64,000 nucleotides of DNA from positions 434,001 to 498,000 of the forward strand of contig NZ_JOFQ01000007.1 of assembly GCF_000718305.1 (NCBI RefSeq). Direction: 5' to 3'. This document shows positions 44,901 through 54,454 of the stretch, piece by piece. Both the position numbers and the translations under genes were made by a program. Source of the stretch: Streptomyces niger (lineage in GTDB: Bacteria; Actinomycetota; Actinomycetes; Streptomycetales; Streptomycetaceae). Numbering within the stretch: the stretch's first letter is position 1; each line of letters starts with the position of its first letter. The notes under the pieces were generated by a model that saw only the letters and a program-made list of their open reading frames with translations, did no database searches and had not been told where the DNA came from.

Positions 44901-46571
44901 GGCCAGCTGCCCGGCCACAAGGTCTACCCGTGGGTCGCCAAGACGCGTCACTCGACGCCGGGCGTGGGCCTGATCTCCCCGCCGCCGCACCACGACATCT
45001 ACTCCATCGAGGACCTGGCCCAGCTGATCCACGACCTGAAGAACGCGAACCCGCAGGCGCGGATTCACGTGAAGCTGGTCTCCGAGGTCGGCGTCGGCAC
45101 GGTCGCCGCGGGTGTCTCCAAGGCGCACGCGGACGTCGTCCTCATCTCCGGCCACGACGGCGGTACGGGCGCCTCGCCGCTCACCTCGCTCAAGCACGCC
45201 GGTGGTCCCTGGGAGCTCGGCCTCGCCGAGACCCAGCAGACGCTGCTCCTCAACGGCCTGCGCGACCGCATCGTCGTGCAGACCGACGGTCAGCTGAAGA
45301 CCGGCCGCGACGTGGTCATCGCCGCCCTGCTGGGCGCCGAGGAGTACGGCTTCGCGACCGCCCCGCTGGTGGTCTCCGGCTGCGTCATGATGCGCGTCTG
45401 CCACCTGGACACCTGCCCGGTCGGCATCGCCACCCAGAACCCGACGCTGCGCGAGCGGTTCAGCGGCAAGGCCGAGTACGTCGTCAACTTCTTCCAGTTC
45501 ATCGCGGAGGAGGTCCGTGAGCTCCTCGCCGAGCTGGGCTTCCGCAGCCTGGAGGAGGCCGTCGGCCACGCCGAGCTGCTGGACACCACCCGCGCGGTGA
45601 ACCACTGGAAGGCGCAGGGCCTGGACCTGGCCCCGCTGCTGCACGTGCCGGAGCTGCCCGAGGGCGCCGTGCGCCACCAGATCACCGTGCAGGACCACGG
45701 CCTGGAGAAGGCGCTGGACAACCAGCTCATCAAGCTGGCCGCCGACGCGCTGAACGCGGACACCGCGGAGCAGGCCGAGCCCGTCCGGGCGCAGGTCGCC
45801 ATCCGCAACATCAACCGCACGGTCGGCACCATGCTGGGCCACGAGGTGACGAAGAAGTTCGGCGGCGCGGGCCTGCCCGACGACACCATCGACATCACCT
45901 TCACCGGCTCGGCCGGCCAGTCCTTCGGCGCCTTCCTGCCGAAGGGGGTCACCCTCCGCCTGGAGGGCGACGCCAACGACTACGTCGGCAAGGGCCTGTC
46001 CGGCGGCCGCGTCATCGTCCGCCCGGACCGCGGCGCCGACCACCTGGCCGAGTACTCCACCATCGCGGGCAACACCCTCGCCTACGGCGCCACCGGCGGC
46101 GAGCTGTACCTGCGCGGCAAGGTCGGCGAGCGCTTCTGCGTCCGCAACTCCGGCGCCACGGTGGTCTCCGAGGGCGTGGGCGACCACGGCTGCGAGTACA
46201 TGACCGGCGGCAACGCGGTCGTCCTGGGCGAGACGGGCCGCAACTTCGCGGCCGGTATGTCCGGCGGCTTCGCGTACGTCATCGACCTCGACCCGGCCAA
46301 CGTCAACAAGGAGATGACCGCGGCGGTCAACCCCTTGAACGACACCGACAAGCAGTGGCTGCACGACGTGGTGCGCCGCCACCAGGAGGAGACCGGCTCC
46401 ACCGTCGCCGAGAAGCTCCTCGCCGACTGGGATGCCGCGGCCGCGCGCTTCAGCAAGGTCATCCCGCCCACGTACCAGGCAGTGCTCGCCGCCAAGGAAG
46501 CCGCCGAGCAGGCCGGACTCTCCGAGTCCGAGACCCACGAGAAGATGATGGAGGCGGCGACCAATGGCTGA
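41961..46571 (+). CDS. gltB: Glutamate synthase (NADPH) large subunit
   Basis: 1536 residues. N-terminal class II amidotransferase domain with nucleophile Cys41 ([15 protein letters not shown]) behind a 40-residue propeptide that must be removed; [20 protein letters not shown] is the typical glutaminase region. Then the central domain, the FMN-binding synthase domain ([38 protein letters not shown], Cys cluster in [19 protein letters not shown] for [3Fe-4S]) and the C-terminal beta-helix domain ([20 protein letters not shown]). ATG 41961 has GGGAG; a TTG at 41949 is less likely. It makes glutamate from glutamine and 2-oxoglutarate. Overlaps gltD by 8 bases. Confidence 0.97.
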   Translation: MRSASTHSATTGSATSAAWSPMDGRPAQQGMYDPRNEHDACGVGFVATLTGEASHALVEQALTVLRNLEHRGATGSEPDSGDGAGILLQIPDAFLRENVSFELPEAGAYAAGIAFLPSDAEEAQTAVSKIETIASEEGLNVLGWRVVPVAPQLLGNGARATMPAFSQLFVADGENTGLALDRKAFALRKRAEREAGVYFPSLSARTIVYKGMLTTGQLEPFFPDLSDRRFATAIALVHSRFSTNTFPSWPLAHPYRFVAHNGEINTVKGNRNWMRARESQLSSKLFGEATETLERLFPVCTPDASDSASFDEVLELLHLGGRSLPHSVLMMVPEAWENSTSMDPARRAFYQYHSTMMEPWDGPACVTFTDGTQVGAVLDRNGLRPGRYWVTDDGLVVLSSEVGVLDIDPGKVVRKGRLQPGRMFLVDTAEHRIIEDDEIKGALAAEHPYAEWLEAGEIELEDLPEREHIVHTHASVTRRQQTFGYTEEELRVLLAPMAKTGAEPIGSMGTDSPIAALSERPRLLFDYFTQLFAQVTNPPLDAIREELVTSLISSLGPQGNLLEPTAASCRSVTLPFPVIDNDELAKLIHINADGDMPGMTAVTLSGLYRVSGGGDALAARIDEICAEAEAAIEDGARLIVLSDRHSDAEHAPIPSLLLTSAVHHHLIRTKQRTQVGLLVEAGDVREVHHVALLIGYGAAAVNPYLAMESVEDLVRAGTFLPGIEAETAIKHLIKALGKGVLKVMSKMGISTVASYRGAQVFEAVGLDEAFVDKYFHGTATKIGGAGLDVVAKEVAQRHAKAYPASGIAPAHRALDIGGEYQWRREGEPHLFDPETVFRLQHSARSGKYEIFKKYTERVNEQSERLMTLRGLFGFKSDRPSIPIEEVEPVSEIVKRFSTGAMSYGSISQEAHETLAIAMNQLGGKSNTGEGGEDPERLYDPARRSSIKQVASGRFGVTSEYLVNSDDIQIKMAQGAKPGEGGQLPGHKVYPWVAKTRHSTPGVGLISPPPHHDIYSIEDLAQLIHDLKNANPQARIHVKLVSEVGVGTVAAGVSKAHADVVLISGHDGGTGASPLTSLKHAGGPWELGLAETQQTLLLNGLRDRIVVQTDGQLKTGRDVVIAALLGAEEYGFATAPLVVSGCVMMRVCHLDTCPVGIATQNPTLRERFSGKAEYVVNFFQFIAEEVRELLAELGFRSLEEAVGHAELLDTTRAVNHWKAQGLDLAPLLHVPELPEGAVRHQITVQDHGLEKALDNQLIKLAADALNADTAEQAEPVRAQVAIRNINRTVGTMLGHEVTKKFGGAGLPDDTIDITFTGSAGQSFGAFLPKGVTLRLEGDANDYVGKGLSGGRVIVRPDRGADHLAEYSTIAGNTLAYGATGGELYLRGKVGERFCVRNSGATVVSEGVGDHGCEYMTGGNAVVLGETGRNFAAGMSGGFAYVIDLDPANVNKEMTAAVNPLNDTDKQWLHDVVRRHQEETGSTVAEKLLADWDAAAARFSKVIPPTYQAVLAAKEAAEQAGLSESETHEKMMEAATNG

Positions 46572-48024
46572 CCCCAAGGGCTTCCTGAACCACGACCGCG
46601 AGGTCGCCAAGACCCGTCCCGTCGAGGAGCGCGTCAAGGACTGGAACGAGGTCTACCAGCCCGGCTCCCTGCTGCCGATCATCAGCAAGCAGGCGTCGCG
46701 CTGCATGGACTGCGGCATCCCGTTCTGCCACAACGGCTGCCCGCTGGGGAACCTCATCCCCGAGTGGAACGACTACGCCTACCGCGAGGACTGGGAGGCC
46801 GCGAGCGAGCGGCTGCACGCGACCAACAACTTCCCGGAGTTCACCGGTCGCCTCTGCCCCGCGCCGTGCGAGGCCGCCTGCGTGCTGGGCATCAACCAGC
46901 CGCCGGTGACCATCAAGAACGTCGAGGTCTCCATCATCGACAAGGCGTGGGACAACGGGGACGTCACCCCGCAGCCGCCCGAGCGCCTGTCCGGCAAGAC
47001 CGTCGCCGTCATCGGCTCCGGCCCGGCCGGCCTCGCCGCCGCCCAGCAGCTGACCCGCGCGGGTCACACCGTCGCCGTCTACGAGCGCGCGGACCGTATC
47101 GGTGGCCTCCTCCGCTACGGCATCCCCGAGTTCAAGATGGAGAAGCGGCACATCAACCGCCGCATCGAGCAGATGCGCGCGGAGGGCACCAAGTTCCGCA
47201 CCGAGACGGAGATCGGCCGCGACATCGACGCGGCGAAGCTGCGCCGCCGGTACGACGCCGTGGTGATCGCCGCGGGCTCGACCACCTCCCGCGACCTGCC
47301 GGCGCCCGGCCGGGACCTCAAGGGCATCCACTTCGCGATGGAGTACCTCCCGCTCGCGAACAAGGTGCAGGAGGGCGACCTGACGGTCTCCCCGATCTCC
47401 GCCGAGGGCAAGCACGTCGTCGTCATCGGCGGCGGTGACACCGGCGCCGACTGCGTCGGCACCGCCCACCGCCAGGGCGCGCTCTCCGTCACCCAGCTGG
47501 AGATCATGCCCAAGCCGGGCGAGGAGCGGAACGCCAACCAGCCCTGGCCGACGTTCCCGATGCTCTACAAGGTCACCTCCGCGCACGAGGAGGGCGGCGA
47601 GCGGATCTACTCCGTGAACACCACCCACTTCGAGGGCGACGAGGACGGCAACGTCCAGGCGCTGCACCTGGTCGAGGTGGAGTTCAAGGACGGCAAGCTG
47701 GAGCAGAAGCCCGGCACCGAACGCCGCATCCCCGCCCAGCTGGTCACCCTCGCCATGGGCTTCACCGGCACCGACAAGGAGAACGGCCTGGTCGAGCAGT
47801 TCGGCCTGGAGCTGGACGAGCGCGGCAACATCGCCCGCAACGCCGACTTCGAGACCAACGTCCCCGGCGTGTTCGTCGCCGGTGACGCCGGCCGCGGCCA
47901 GTCGCTCATCGTGTGGGCCATCGCCGAGGGCCGCTCCGCGGCCAAGGGCGTGGACCGCTTCCTGACCGGCGCGTCCGCCCTGCCGGCCCCCATCAAGCCG
48001 ACGGACCGCGCACTGGCGGTGTGA
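46564..48024 (+). CDS. gltD: Glutamate synthase (NADPH) small subunit
   Basis: 486 residues. Two N-terminal cysteine clusters for [4Fe-4S] ([17 protein letters not shown] and [12 protein letters not shown]), FAD site [19 protein letters not shown] and NADPH site [20 protein letters not shown] are intact. It passes electrons from NADPH to GltB. A terminator follows. Confidence 0.97.
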   Translation: MADPKGFLNHDREVAKTRPVEERVKDWNEVYQPGSLLPIISKQASRCMDCGIPFCHNGCPLGNLIPEWNDYAYREDWEAASERLHATNNFPEFTGRLCPAPCEAACVLGINQPPVTIKNVEVSIIDKAWDNGDVTPQPPERLSGKTVAVIGSGPAGLAAAQQLTRAGHTVAVYERADRIGGLLRYGIPEFKMEKRHINRRIEQMRAEGTKFRTETEIGRDIDAAKLRRRYDAVVIAAGSTTSRDLPAPGRDLKGIHFAMEYLPLANKVQEGDLTVSPISAEGKHVVVIGGGDTGADCVGTAHRQGALSVTQLEIMPKPGEERNANQPWPTFPMLYKVTSAHEEGGERIYSVNTTHFEGDEDGNVQALHLVEVEFKDGKLEQKPGTERRIPAQLVTLAMGFTGTDKENGLVEQFGLELDERGNIARNADFETNVPGVFVAGDAGRGQSLIVWAIAEGRSAAKGVDRFLTGASALPAPIKPTDRALAV

Positions 48025-48080
48025 CGCCGGTACCGGCCTGACGGCCCCCAGATGTCCCGTACAACGGAGTACGGAACAAC

Positions 48081-48122
48081 GCGGCGCCTGCCCCTTCCCC
48101 GACCGGTGAGGGCAGGCGCCGC
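48081..48122 (+). terminator. gltBD terminator
   Basis: GCGGCGCCTGCCC (48081-48093) and GGGCAGGCGCCGC (48110-48122), perfect 13-base arms, followed by ACTGTGTTTT. Confidence 0.88.
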
Positions 48123-48234
48123 ACTGTGTTTTCGGGGTTCTCGGGCGCGTTTCACTCGATCGTGGAAATGATCGCCTATCGTGGATTCGGAGGCTGCTGC
48201 TCTCCATACGCTGTGCCTGAAAGGGAGGCGCGCG

Positions 48235-48822
48235 ATGACCCTGACGCATCACGAGACGGCCGAGGACATGTCGCCGATCGACGACCCGCACGATCTGCTG
48301 CGCTTCCTGGAAGATCTCCCCGAGCTCGATCAGCTGAAGATCGAGCTCATCGACGGAAAGATCGTTATGCAGGCGTCGGCAGCCCCGTTTCACAATCAGA
48401 TCGTCATGAAGCTCGGTATGCAGTTCGAGTCGCACGGCTGGACAGCGTTGCCGGATCAGGCCCTGATTTCCCCCATTTCCTCGTTCGAGCCGAAGGCGGA
48501 CCTCACGGTCACCACGCCTGAGGCGATGGCCGACAACGCCAACCCGTTCCCCGCCGACCGTGTCGCCCTCGTAGTGGAGATCGTTTCCAGCGACAAGGAC
48601 GTCGACTACATCAAGAAGCGTTTCTGGTACGGCATGAGCGAGATCCCGCTCTACCTCGTGATCGACCCGAACATCGGCACGTGCTCACTGCACTCGCAGC
48701 CGCACACCAACGGCTATCGGACCGTCACCACATTGGAGTTCGGCGAGCCGGTGGAGCTGCCCGAGCCGTTCGGCTTCGCCGTCGACACCTCCGCCTTCAA
48801 GCTCTACCCGCCGAAACCCTGA
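48235..48822 (+). CDS. Uma2 family endonuclease-fold protein (DUF820)
   Basis: 195 residues. ELIDGKIVMQASAAPFHNQI is the start of the PD-(D/E)XK-like Uma2 domain, and the acidic/catalytic block is FEPKADLTVTTPEAM then ALVVEIVSSDKDVDYIKK (E..K). ATG 48235 has AAGGGAGG upstream. Uma2 proteins are abundant in cyanobacteria and Streptomyces; their biological target is unknown, and nuclease activity is predicted only from the fold. Confidence 0.85.
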   Translation: MTLTHHETAEDMSPIDDPHDLLRFLEDLPELDQLKIELIDGKIVMQASAAPFHNQIVMKLGMQFESHGWTALPDQALISPISSFEPKADLTVTTPEAMADNANPFPADRVALVVEIVSSDKDVDYIKKRFWYGMSEIPLYLVIDPNIGTCSLHSQPHTNGYRTVTTLEFGEPVELPEPFGFAVDTSAFKLYPPKP

Positions 48823-48829
48823 GGCCGCC

Positions 48830-49303
48830 TCAGCCCTCGTCCTCCACCAGCCGCGCCGGGAAGCCGCCCGTGGCGATCGGGCCCCAGCGGCGGGGCGTGA
48901 TGCGGATGATCGACTTGCCCTGCTTGAGCATGGCCGCGCGGTACTCGTCCCAGTCCGGGTGCTCGCCGGAGATGTTGCGGAAGTACTCCACCAGCGGCTC
49001 GACCGAGTCCGGCGCGTCGATGACCTCGGCCTCGCCGTCGACCTGCACCCACGGGCCGTTCCACTCGTCGGACAGCACGATGACGCTGACGGACGGCGCG
49101 CGGCGCGCGTTGCGGACCTTGGCGCGCTCCGGGTACGTCGAGATCACGATCCGGCCCGAGTCGTCCACACCGCAGGTCAGCGGCGAGCCCTGAGGGGTGC
49201 CGTCCGACCGGCGGGTCAGCAGGATGGCGCGGTGCCGCGGGCGGACGAACTCCAGCAGTTCGGGCAGTTCGACGGTCTTGTTGGTGGCGATGGAAGGGCT
49301 CAT
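48830..49303 (-). CDS. PPOX-class F420/flavin-dependent oxidoreductase
   Basis: 157 residues with the split-barrel pattern of pyridoxamine-phosphate-oxidase-like proteins: RPRHRAILLTRRSDGTPQGSP, IVISTYPERAKVRNARRAP and WVQVDGEAEVID. The Lys/Arg run in ERAKVRN is typical of F420-binding members in actinobacteria. TAGGCT lies 7 bases before ATG 49303, a leaderless start. Convergent with the Uma2 gene, 7 bases apart. Confidence 0.85.
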   Translation of the reverse strand: MSPSIATNKTVELPELLEFVRPRHRAILLTRRSDGTPQGSPLTCGVDDSGRIVISTYPERAKVRNARRAPSVSVIVLSDEWNGPWVQVDGEAEVIDAPDSVEPLVEYFRNISGEHPDWDEYRAAMLKQGKSIIRITPRRWGPIATGGFPARLVEDEG

Positions 49304-49310
49304 ACCCCGG

Positions 49311-49316
49311 AGCCTA
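49311..49316 (-). promoter_or_regulatory. -10 element (TAGGCT) for the PPOX gene
   Basis: TAGGCT on the minus strand, 7 bases from ATG 49303, no ribosome site between. Confidence 0.5.
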
Positions 49317-49521
49317 GGCGCTGGAGTGCGCTCGAAGCCCCACCGCCGCGACCCGCACGGCGAGGACACCCCGCGGTGGCGCCCCGACAGCCGGTGCGCC
49401 CCTCTTCCTCCGGCGCCCCGTACGGGACACAGTGGACGCCCCGAGGACCGACCGGGACGCCGCGCGGCGGGCGACGGACGCCTGCGCGGCCGGCCGGCCG
49501 ACACGAGAGGTGAGGGCAAGG

Positions 49522-51408
49522 ATGCGTGCATACCGCGCGGCGCACGAACAGAGCATCAGCGATCCCGACGGCTTCTGGGGAGCCGCGGCCAAGGCGGTGA
49601 CCTGGACGAAGGAGCCCACCCGCGTCCTGGACGCGGACCGCCCGCCCTTCTACCGCTGGTTCCCCGACGGCGAGCTCAACACCTGCCACAACGCCCTGGA
49701 CCGGCACGTCGCCGCCGGCCACGGCGACCGCACCGCGCTGATCCACGACAGCCCCGTCACCGGCACCCGGCAGCGCTACACCTACGCCGAACTCCTGGAC
49801 CGCACGGCCCGATTCGCCGGCGTCCTGCGCTCGCTCGGGGTCGGCAGAGGCGACCGCGTCGTCCTCTACCTGCCGATGGTCCCGCAGGCCGTCATCGCCA
49901 TGCTGGCCTGCGCCCGCCTCGGCGCCGTGCACTCCGTCGTCTTCGGCGGCTTCGCCCCGAGGGAACTCGCCGTCCGCATCGACGACGCCAAGCCCAAGGT
50001 CGTCGTCTCCGCGTCCTGCGGCATCGAAGGCAAGCGCGTCCTCCCGTACAAGCCGATGCTCGACGAGGCGCTGCGCCTCGCCGACCACGCGCCCGACCAC
50101 TGCGTCATCGTGCAGCGCTCCCAGGAACGCGCCGACCTCACCGCGCGCGACCTGGACTGGGAGGAGGCCATGGCCGCCGCCGCACCCGCCGACTGCGTCC
50201 CCGTCGCCGCCACCGACCCGCTCTACATCCTCTACACCTCCGGTACCACAGGGCGCCCCAAGGGAGTCGTCCGCGACAACGGCGGCCACGCCGTCGCCCT
50301 CACCTGGAGCATGGCCAACGTCTTCGGCATCGGCCCCGGCGACGTCTGGTGGACCGCCTCCGACGTCGGCTGGGTCGTCGGCCACTCCTACATCGTCTAC
50401 GCCCCGCTGCTGACCGGCGCCACCACCGTCCTGTACGAGGGCAAGCCCGTCGGCACCCCGGACGCGGGTGCCTTCTGGCGGGTGATCGCCGAGCACCGCG
50501 TCAAGGCGCTGTTCACCGCGCCCACCGCGCTGCGCGCCGTCCGCAAGGAGGATCCGGAGGCGGCCCTCCTCGCCGACCACGACACCGGTTCGCTGCGCAC
50601 GCTGTTCATGGCGGGGGAGCGGCTGGACCCGGGCACGTACCACTGGGCGAGCCGGGTGCTGGACGTACCGGTGATCGACAACTGGTGGCAGACCGAGACC
50701 GGCTGGCCGATCGCCGCCAACCTGCGCGGACTGGACCCGATGCCGGTCAAGCCCGGCTCGCCGACCGTGCCGGTGCCCGGCTACGACCTGCGGGTCCTGA
50801 ACGAGAACGGCGAGCCGTGCGGCCCCGGCCAGGACGGCGCGGTGGCGCTGAAGCTGCCGCTGCCGCCGGGCTCGCTGCCCACCCTCTGGAACGACGACGA
50901 GCGGTACGTGTCCTCCTACCTCTCGCGGTTCCCCGGCCACTACGCGACCGGCGACGGCGGCTACGTCGACGAGGACGGCTACGTCTTCATCATGGGCCGC
51001 ACCGACGACGTGATCAACGTGGCCGGGCACCGGCTCTCCTCCGGCGCGATGGAGGCCGTCCTCGCCGGCCACCCGGCGGTCTCGGAGTGCGCGGTCATCG
51101 GCGTGGCCGACGCGCTCAAGGGCCAGGTGCCACGGGCCCTGGTGGTCCTCAAGGCCGGCGTCACCGACGACCACGCGCAGGTGGCCGCCGAACTGGTGCG
51201 GTCCGTACGCCGCGAGATCGGCGCCGTCGCCGCCCTGAAAGAGGCCGTGATCGTGCCCGCGCTGCCCAAGACCCGCTCCGGCAAGATCCTGCGCCGCAGC
51301 ATGCGCGCCCTGGCCGACGGCGTGGACGAGCCGGTCCCCGCCACCGTCGAGGACCCCGCCGTCCTGGAGGCCCTGCGCCCGGTCCTCCGCCCCGAGCGCC
51401 AGGACTGA
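49522..51408 (+). CDS. Acyl-CoA synthetase, propionyl/acetyl-CoA synthetase (PrpE/Acs) type
   Basis: 628 residues from ATG 49522 with GAGAGGTGAGGG upstream (an upstream in-frame GTG/ATG at 49432 would add 30 low-complexity residues). Adenylate-forming motifs: YILYTSGTTGRPKGVVRDNG, DNWWQTETGWPIAANL, YATGDGGYVDEDGYVFIMGR, DDVINVAGHRLSSGAMEAVL and the catalytic lysine in KTRSGKILRR, which can be acetylated for control. RDNGGHAVAL and WWTASDVGWVVGHSY fit propionyl-CoA synthetases, so propionate or a related short acid is likely. Confidence 0.9.
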   Translation: MRAYRAAHEQSISDPDGFWGAAAKAVTWTKEPTRVLDADRPPFYRWFPDGELNTCHNALDRHVAAGHGDRTALIHDSPVTGTRQRYTYAELLDRTARFAGVLRSLGVGRGDRVVLYLPMVPQAVIAMLACARLGAVHSVVFGGFAPRELAVRIDDAKPKVVVSASCGIEGKRVLPYKPMLDEALRLADHAPDHCVIVQRSQERADLTARDLDWEEAMAAAAPADCVPVAATDPLYILYTSGTTGRPKGVVRDNGGHAVALTWSMANVFGIGPGDVWWTASDVGWVVGHSYIVYAPLLTGATTVLYEGKPVGTPDAGAFWRVIAEHRVKALFTAPTALRAVRKEDPEAALLADHDTGSLRTLFMAGERLDPGTYHWASRVLDVPVIDNWWQTETGWPIAANLRGLDPMPVKPGSPTVPVPGYDLRVLNENGEPCGPGQDGAVALKLPLPPGSLPTLWNDDERYVSSYLSRFPGHYATGDGGYVDEDGYVFIMGRTDDVINVAGHRLSSGAMEAVLAGHPAVSECAVIGVADALKGQVPRALVVLKAGVTDDHAQVAAELVRSVRREIGAVAALKEAVIVPALPKTRSGKILRRSMRALADGVDEPVPATVEDPAVLEALRPVLRPERQD

Positions 51409-51503
51409 CCCCTCCGCGCATACCGGCCCCCGCGCCCTTGAGGGGCCGGTACGCGCCGGGTGAACGCCCGTCGTGAACAGGGGGCTTCGGCGTGGCGCCC
51501 GCT

Positions 51504-51509
51504 TAAGGT
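51504..51509 (+). promoter_or_regulatory. -10 element (TAAGGT) for the MBL gene
   Basis: TAAGGT, 6 bases before ATG 51516, no ribosome site. Confidence 0.5.
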
Positions 51510-51515
51510 CGCCAC

Positions 51516-52259
51516 ATGGAACCCATACAGCTCACCCCTTCGATATGGCAGTTCCCCTTCCCCGTGGGCCACGTGTACGCCGTCCGGCTGCCGGCCGGCG
51601 ACCCCGCGGGGCGGCCCGGATACGCCCTGGTGGACACCGGCGTCCCGGGCTCCGCGCCGGCCGTCCTCGCGGCACTGGCCGAACTCGGGGCGCGCCCGGA
51701 CGACGTTCGGCAGATCGTGCTGACCCACTCGCACCTCGACCACATCGGATCCGCCGCCGACCTCGTGGCGGCCACCGGCGCCACGGTGCTGGCCGGCGCG
51801 CCCGACGCCCCGGTCATCCGCGGCGAGGCGCCCGAGCCGCCGCCGGTCCCCACCGCCGCCGAGCAGGTGCTGCACGAACAGGTCATGGCGGGCCTGGCGG
51901 CCGCCGGGGTGGGAGCGCCGTGCCCCGTCGCGGTCGACACCGAACTGCACGACGGCGATCAGATGGAAGGGTGGGGCGAGCCGGTGCACGTGCACGCCGC
52001 ACCCGGCCACACCGCCGGCTCCATCGCCCTGCACCTCCCCGAGTCGGGGGTCCTCTTCCCCGGCGACATCATCGGCCAGGGGGAGGGGCGGGTGGTGCTG
52101 GGCCCCTTCAGCGTCGACCGCGAGCAGGCCATCGCCTCCTTCCGCAAGCTGGCCTCGCTCACGCCGCTGGAGACGGTGTGCGTCCCGCACGGCGAGCCGG
52201 TGGTCGGGGGCGCGGCGGCGGTGCTCCGGGCCGCCACGCCGGAGAAGGACTGGTTGTGA
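51516..52259 (+). CDS. MBL-fold metallo-hydrolase
   Basis: 247 residues. Metal-binding THSHLDHIGSA (HxHxDH), the His in AAPGHTAGSIALHLP, Asp in LFPGDIIGQGEG and His in CVPHGEPVVGG give the full two-zinc set. Resembles hydrolases of the glyoxalase II or lactonase-like group; the substrate cannot be told. Leaderless start likely. Confidence 0.88.
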   Translation: MEPIQLTPSIWQFPFPVGHVYAVRLPAGDPAGRPGYALVDTGVPGSAPAVLAALAELGARPDDVRQIVLTHSHLDHIGSAADLVAATGATVLAGAPDAPVIRGEAPEPPPVPTAAEQVLHEQVMAGLAAAGVGAPCPVAVDTELHDGDQMEGWGEPVHVHAAPGHTAGSIALHLPESGVLFPGDIIGQGEGRVVLGPFSVDREQAIASFRKLASLTPLETVCVPHGEPVVGGAAAVLRAATPEKDWL

Positions 52260-52265
52260 CCACCG

Positions 52266-53222
52266 CTACGTGTCGCACTCCAGCTCCGTGCGGCACAGCG
52301 CGCAGCGGGCCCGGACCGGGCCGCGTACCGGCAGTCGGATGCGCTGGTGGCAGACCGGGCACGGGAAGCTGACGCGCAACGGCCCCGGCCCGTCGAAGAC
52401 GTACCCGGCGTCCGGCGGCGGGCCGGGGGAGCGGTGCGGCACGCGCGCACCACGCCGGTCCCTGGCGTACCGCCACCGTCCGGACCGGCCGGCGGCGGCC
52501 AGCGGCGGCTGCCGGGTGTCGCGCAGCGCCTGCTGCCGGCCCGCCCGGTAGGCGTCGTACGCCTGCGGGCTGGTGAACCACGTCGCGGGGTCCTCGGCGA
52601 AGAACAGGGCCCGCTTGGCGAGCACGTACCCGAACTCCTCGGGGGTGAGGTAGCCCAGCTTCTGCGAGGCGGTGCCGTGCTCCCGGTAGGCGTCCAGCAG
52701 CAGCCAGCCGGCGCCCAGGTAGGCGGTCGCGGTGTCGGTGAGGATCTCGTTGGCGTGCGTGCCGGGGAAGGACAGGCCCAGGCGGTGCAGGTAGATGTGC
52801 ATCACCTCGTGGGCGAGGGCCGCGGCGATGTCCTCCCGGTGGCTGCCGAAGCGTTCGTTGAGCTCGATGAAGTACTCGGGGCCCGCGGTCAGTTCGACGT
52901 GCGCGGCGTGCCGCATCGTCCGGAAGGAGACGATCATCCGGGCGTCCGGCAGCCGCAGGTGCGCCAGCATCGTGCGGGCCACCCGCTGCACGCCCAGATG
53001 CAGGTCCTCGTCGGCGCCGAACGCCGCGTCGGCGGGCGGCACGGACGTGTCGAAGGTGCGCACGGTGTCGTAGGACAGGCGCTTGTAGAGCGCGGTGACG
53101 GCCGAGCGGACCGTTTCCAGGTGCGGGTAGCCGTGCACGATCTCGCTGCCGGGACGGGTGCGGCCGGCCGCACCGTCCGGGCTTCCGGGGCCGCCCGGAC
53201 GCCCGGTGCCTCGCACTGCCAC
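52266..53222 (-). CDS. HExxH metalloprotease-like protein with C-terminal zinc ribbon
   Basis: 318 residues from GTG 53222 (GTG 53216 possible). A helix with HEVMHIYLHRLG carries a zincin motif (HExxH plus a third His four residues on), followed by NEILTDTATAYLGAGWLLLD, where the Glu or Asp may be the further ligand. The C-terminal 35 residues hold a zinc ribbon (CPVCHQ ... CALCRT). TAGAGT 6 bases before GTG suggests a leaderless start. I do not recognise a named family; the arrangement suggests an intracellular protease or a regulator-cleaving peptidase, which is inference. Confidence 0.7.
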   Translation of the reverse strand: MAVRGTGRPGGPGSPDGAAGRTRPGSEIVHGYPHLETVRSAVTALYKRLSYDTVRTFDTSVPPADAAFGADEDLHLGVQRVARTMLAHLRLPDARMIVSFRTMRHAAHVELTAGPEYFIELNERFGSHREDIAAALAHEVMHIYLHRLGLSFPGTHANEILTDTATAYLGAGWLLLDAYREHGTASQKLGYLTPEEFGYVLAKRALFFAEDPATWFTSPQAYDAYRAGRQQALRDTRQPPLAAAGRSGRWRYARDRRGARVPHRSPGPPPDAGYVFDGPGPLRVSFPCPVCHQRIRLPVRGPVRARCALCRTELECDT

Positions 53223-53228
53223 CCCACC

Positions 53229-53234
53229 ACTCTA
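53229..53234 (-). promoter_or_regulatory. -10 element (TAGAGT) for the metalloprotease-like gene
   Basis: TAGAGT on the minus strand, 6 bases from GTG 53222. Confidence 0.45.
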
Positions 53235-53291
53235 CGAGTCGACACGACCGGGCGGTATGGGGCGTACTGCCCCCGGGTACAACGGAATTGA

Positions 53292-54305
<1,014 letters not shown>

Positions 54306-54318
54306 CGCGCCGACGACC

Positions 54319-54354
54319 GGGGCGGTGCGGTACGGCACGCGGCCGCACCGCCCC
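54319..54354 (+). terminator. Terminator after the trypsin gene
   Basis: GGGGCGGTGCGG (54319-54330) and CCGCACCGCCCC (54343-54354), perfect 12-base arms. Confidence 0.85.
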
Positions 54355-54454
54355 GTTAGTCCAACACCTGTCCCTCCTTTGTCCATGGGCGCACCCGCCG
54401 CACGGGCAGCACGCTGTCCGCGACAGGACCGCCGTGCGAAGGAGGACAGTGCGC

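Noticed and set aside
41673..46637. A 1654-codon open frame on the minus strand opposite gltB
   Set aside because: It mirrors the G/C-third-position bias of gltB, is Gly/Val/Leu/Asp low-complexity and has no domain. gltB itself is fully supported.
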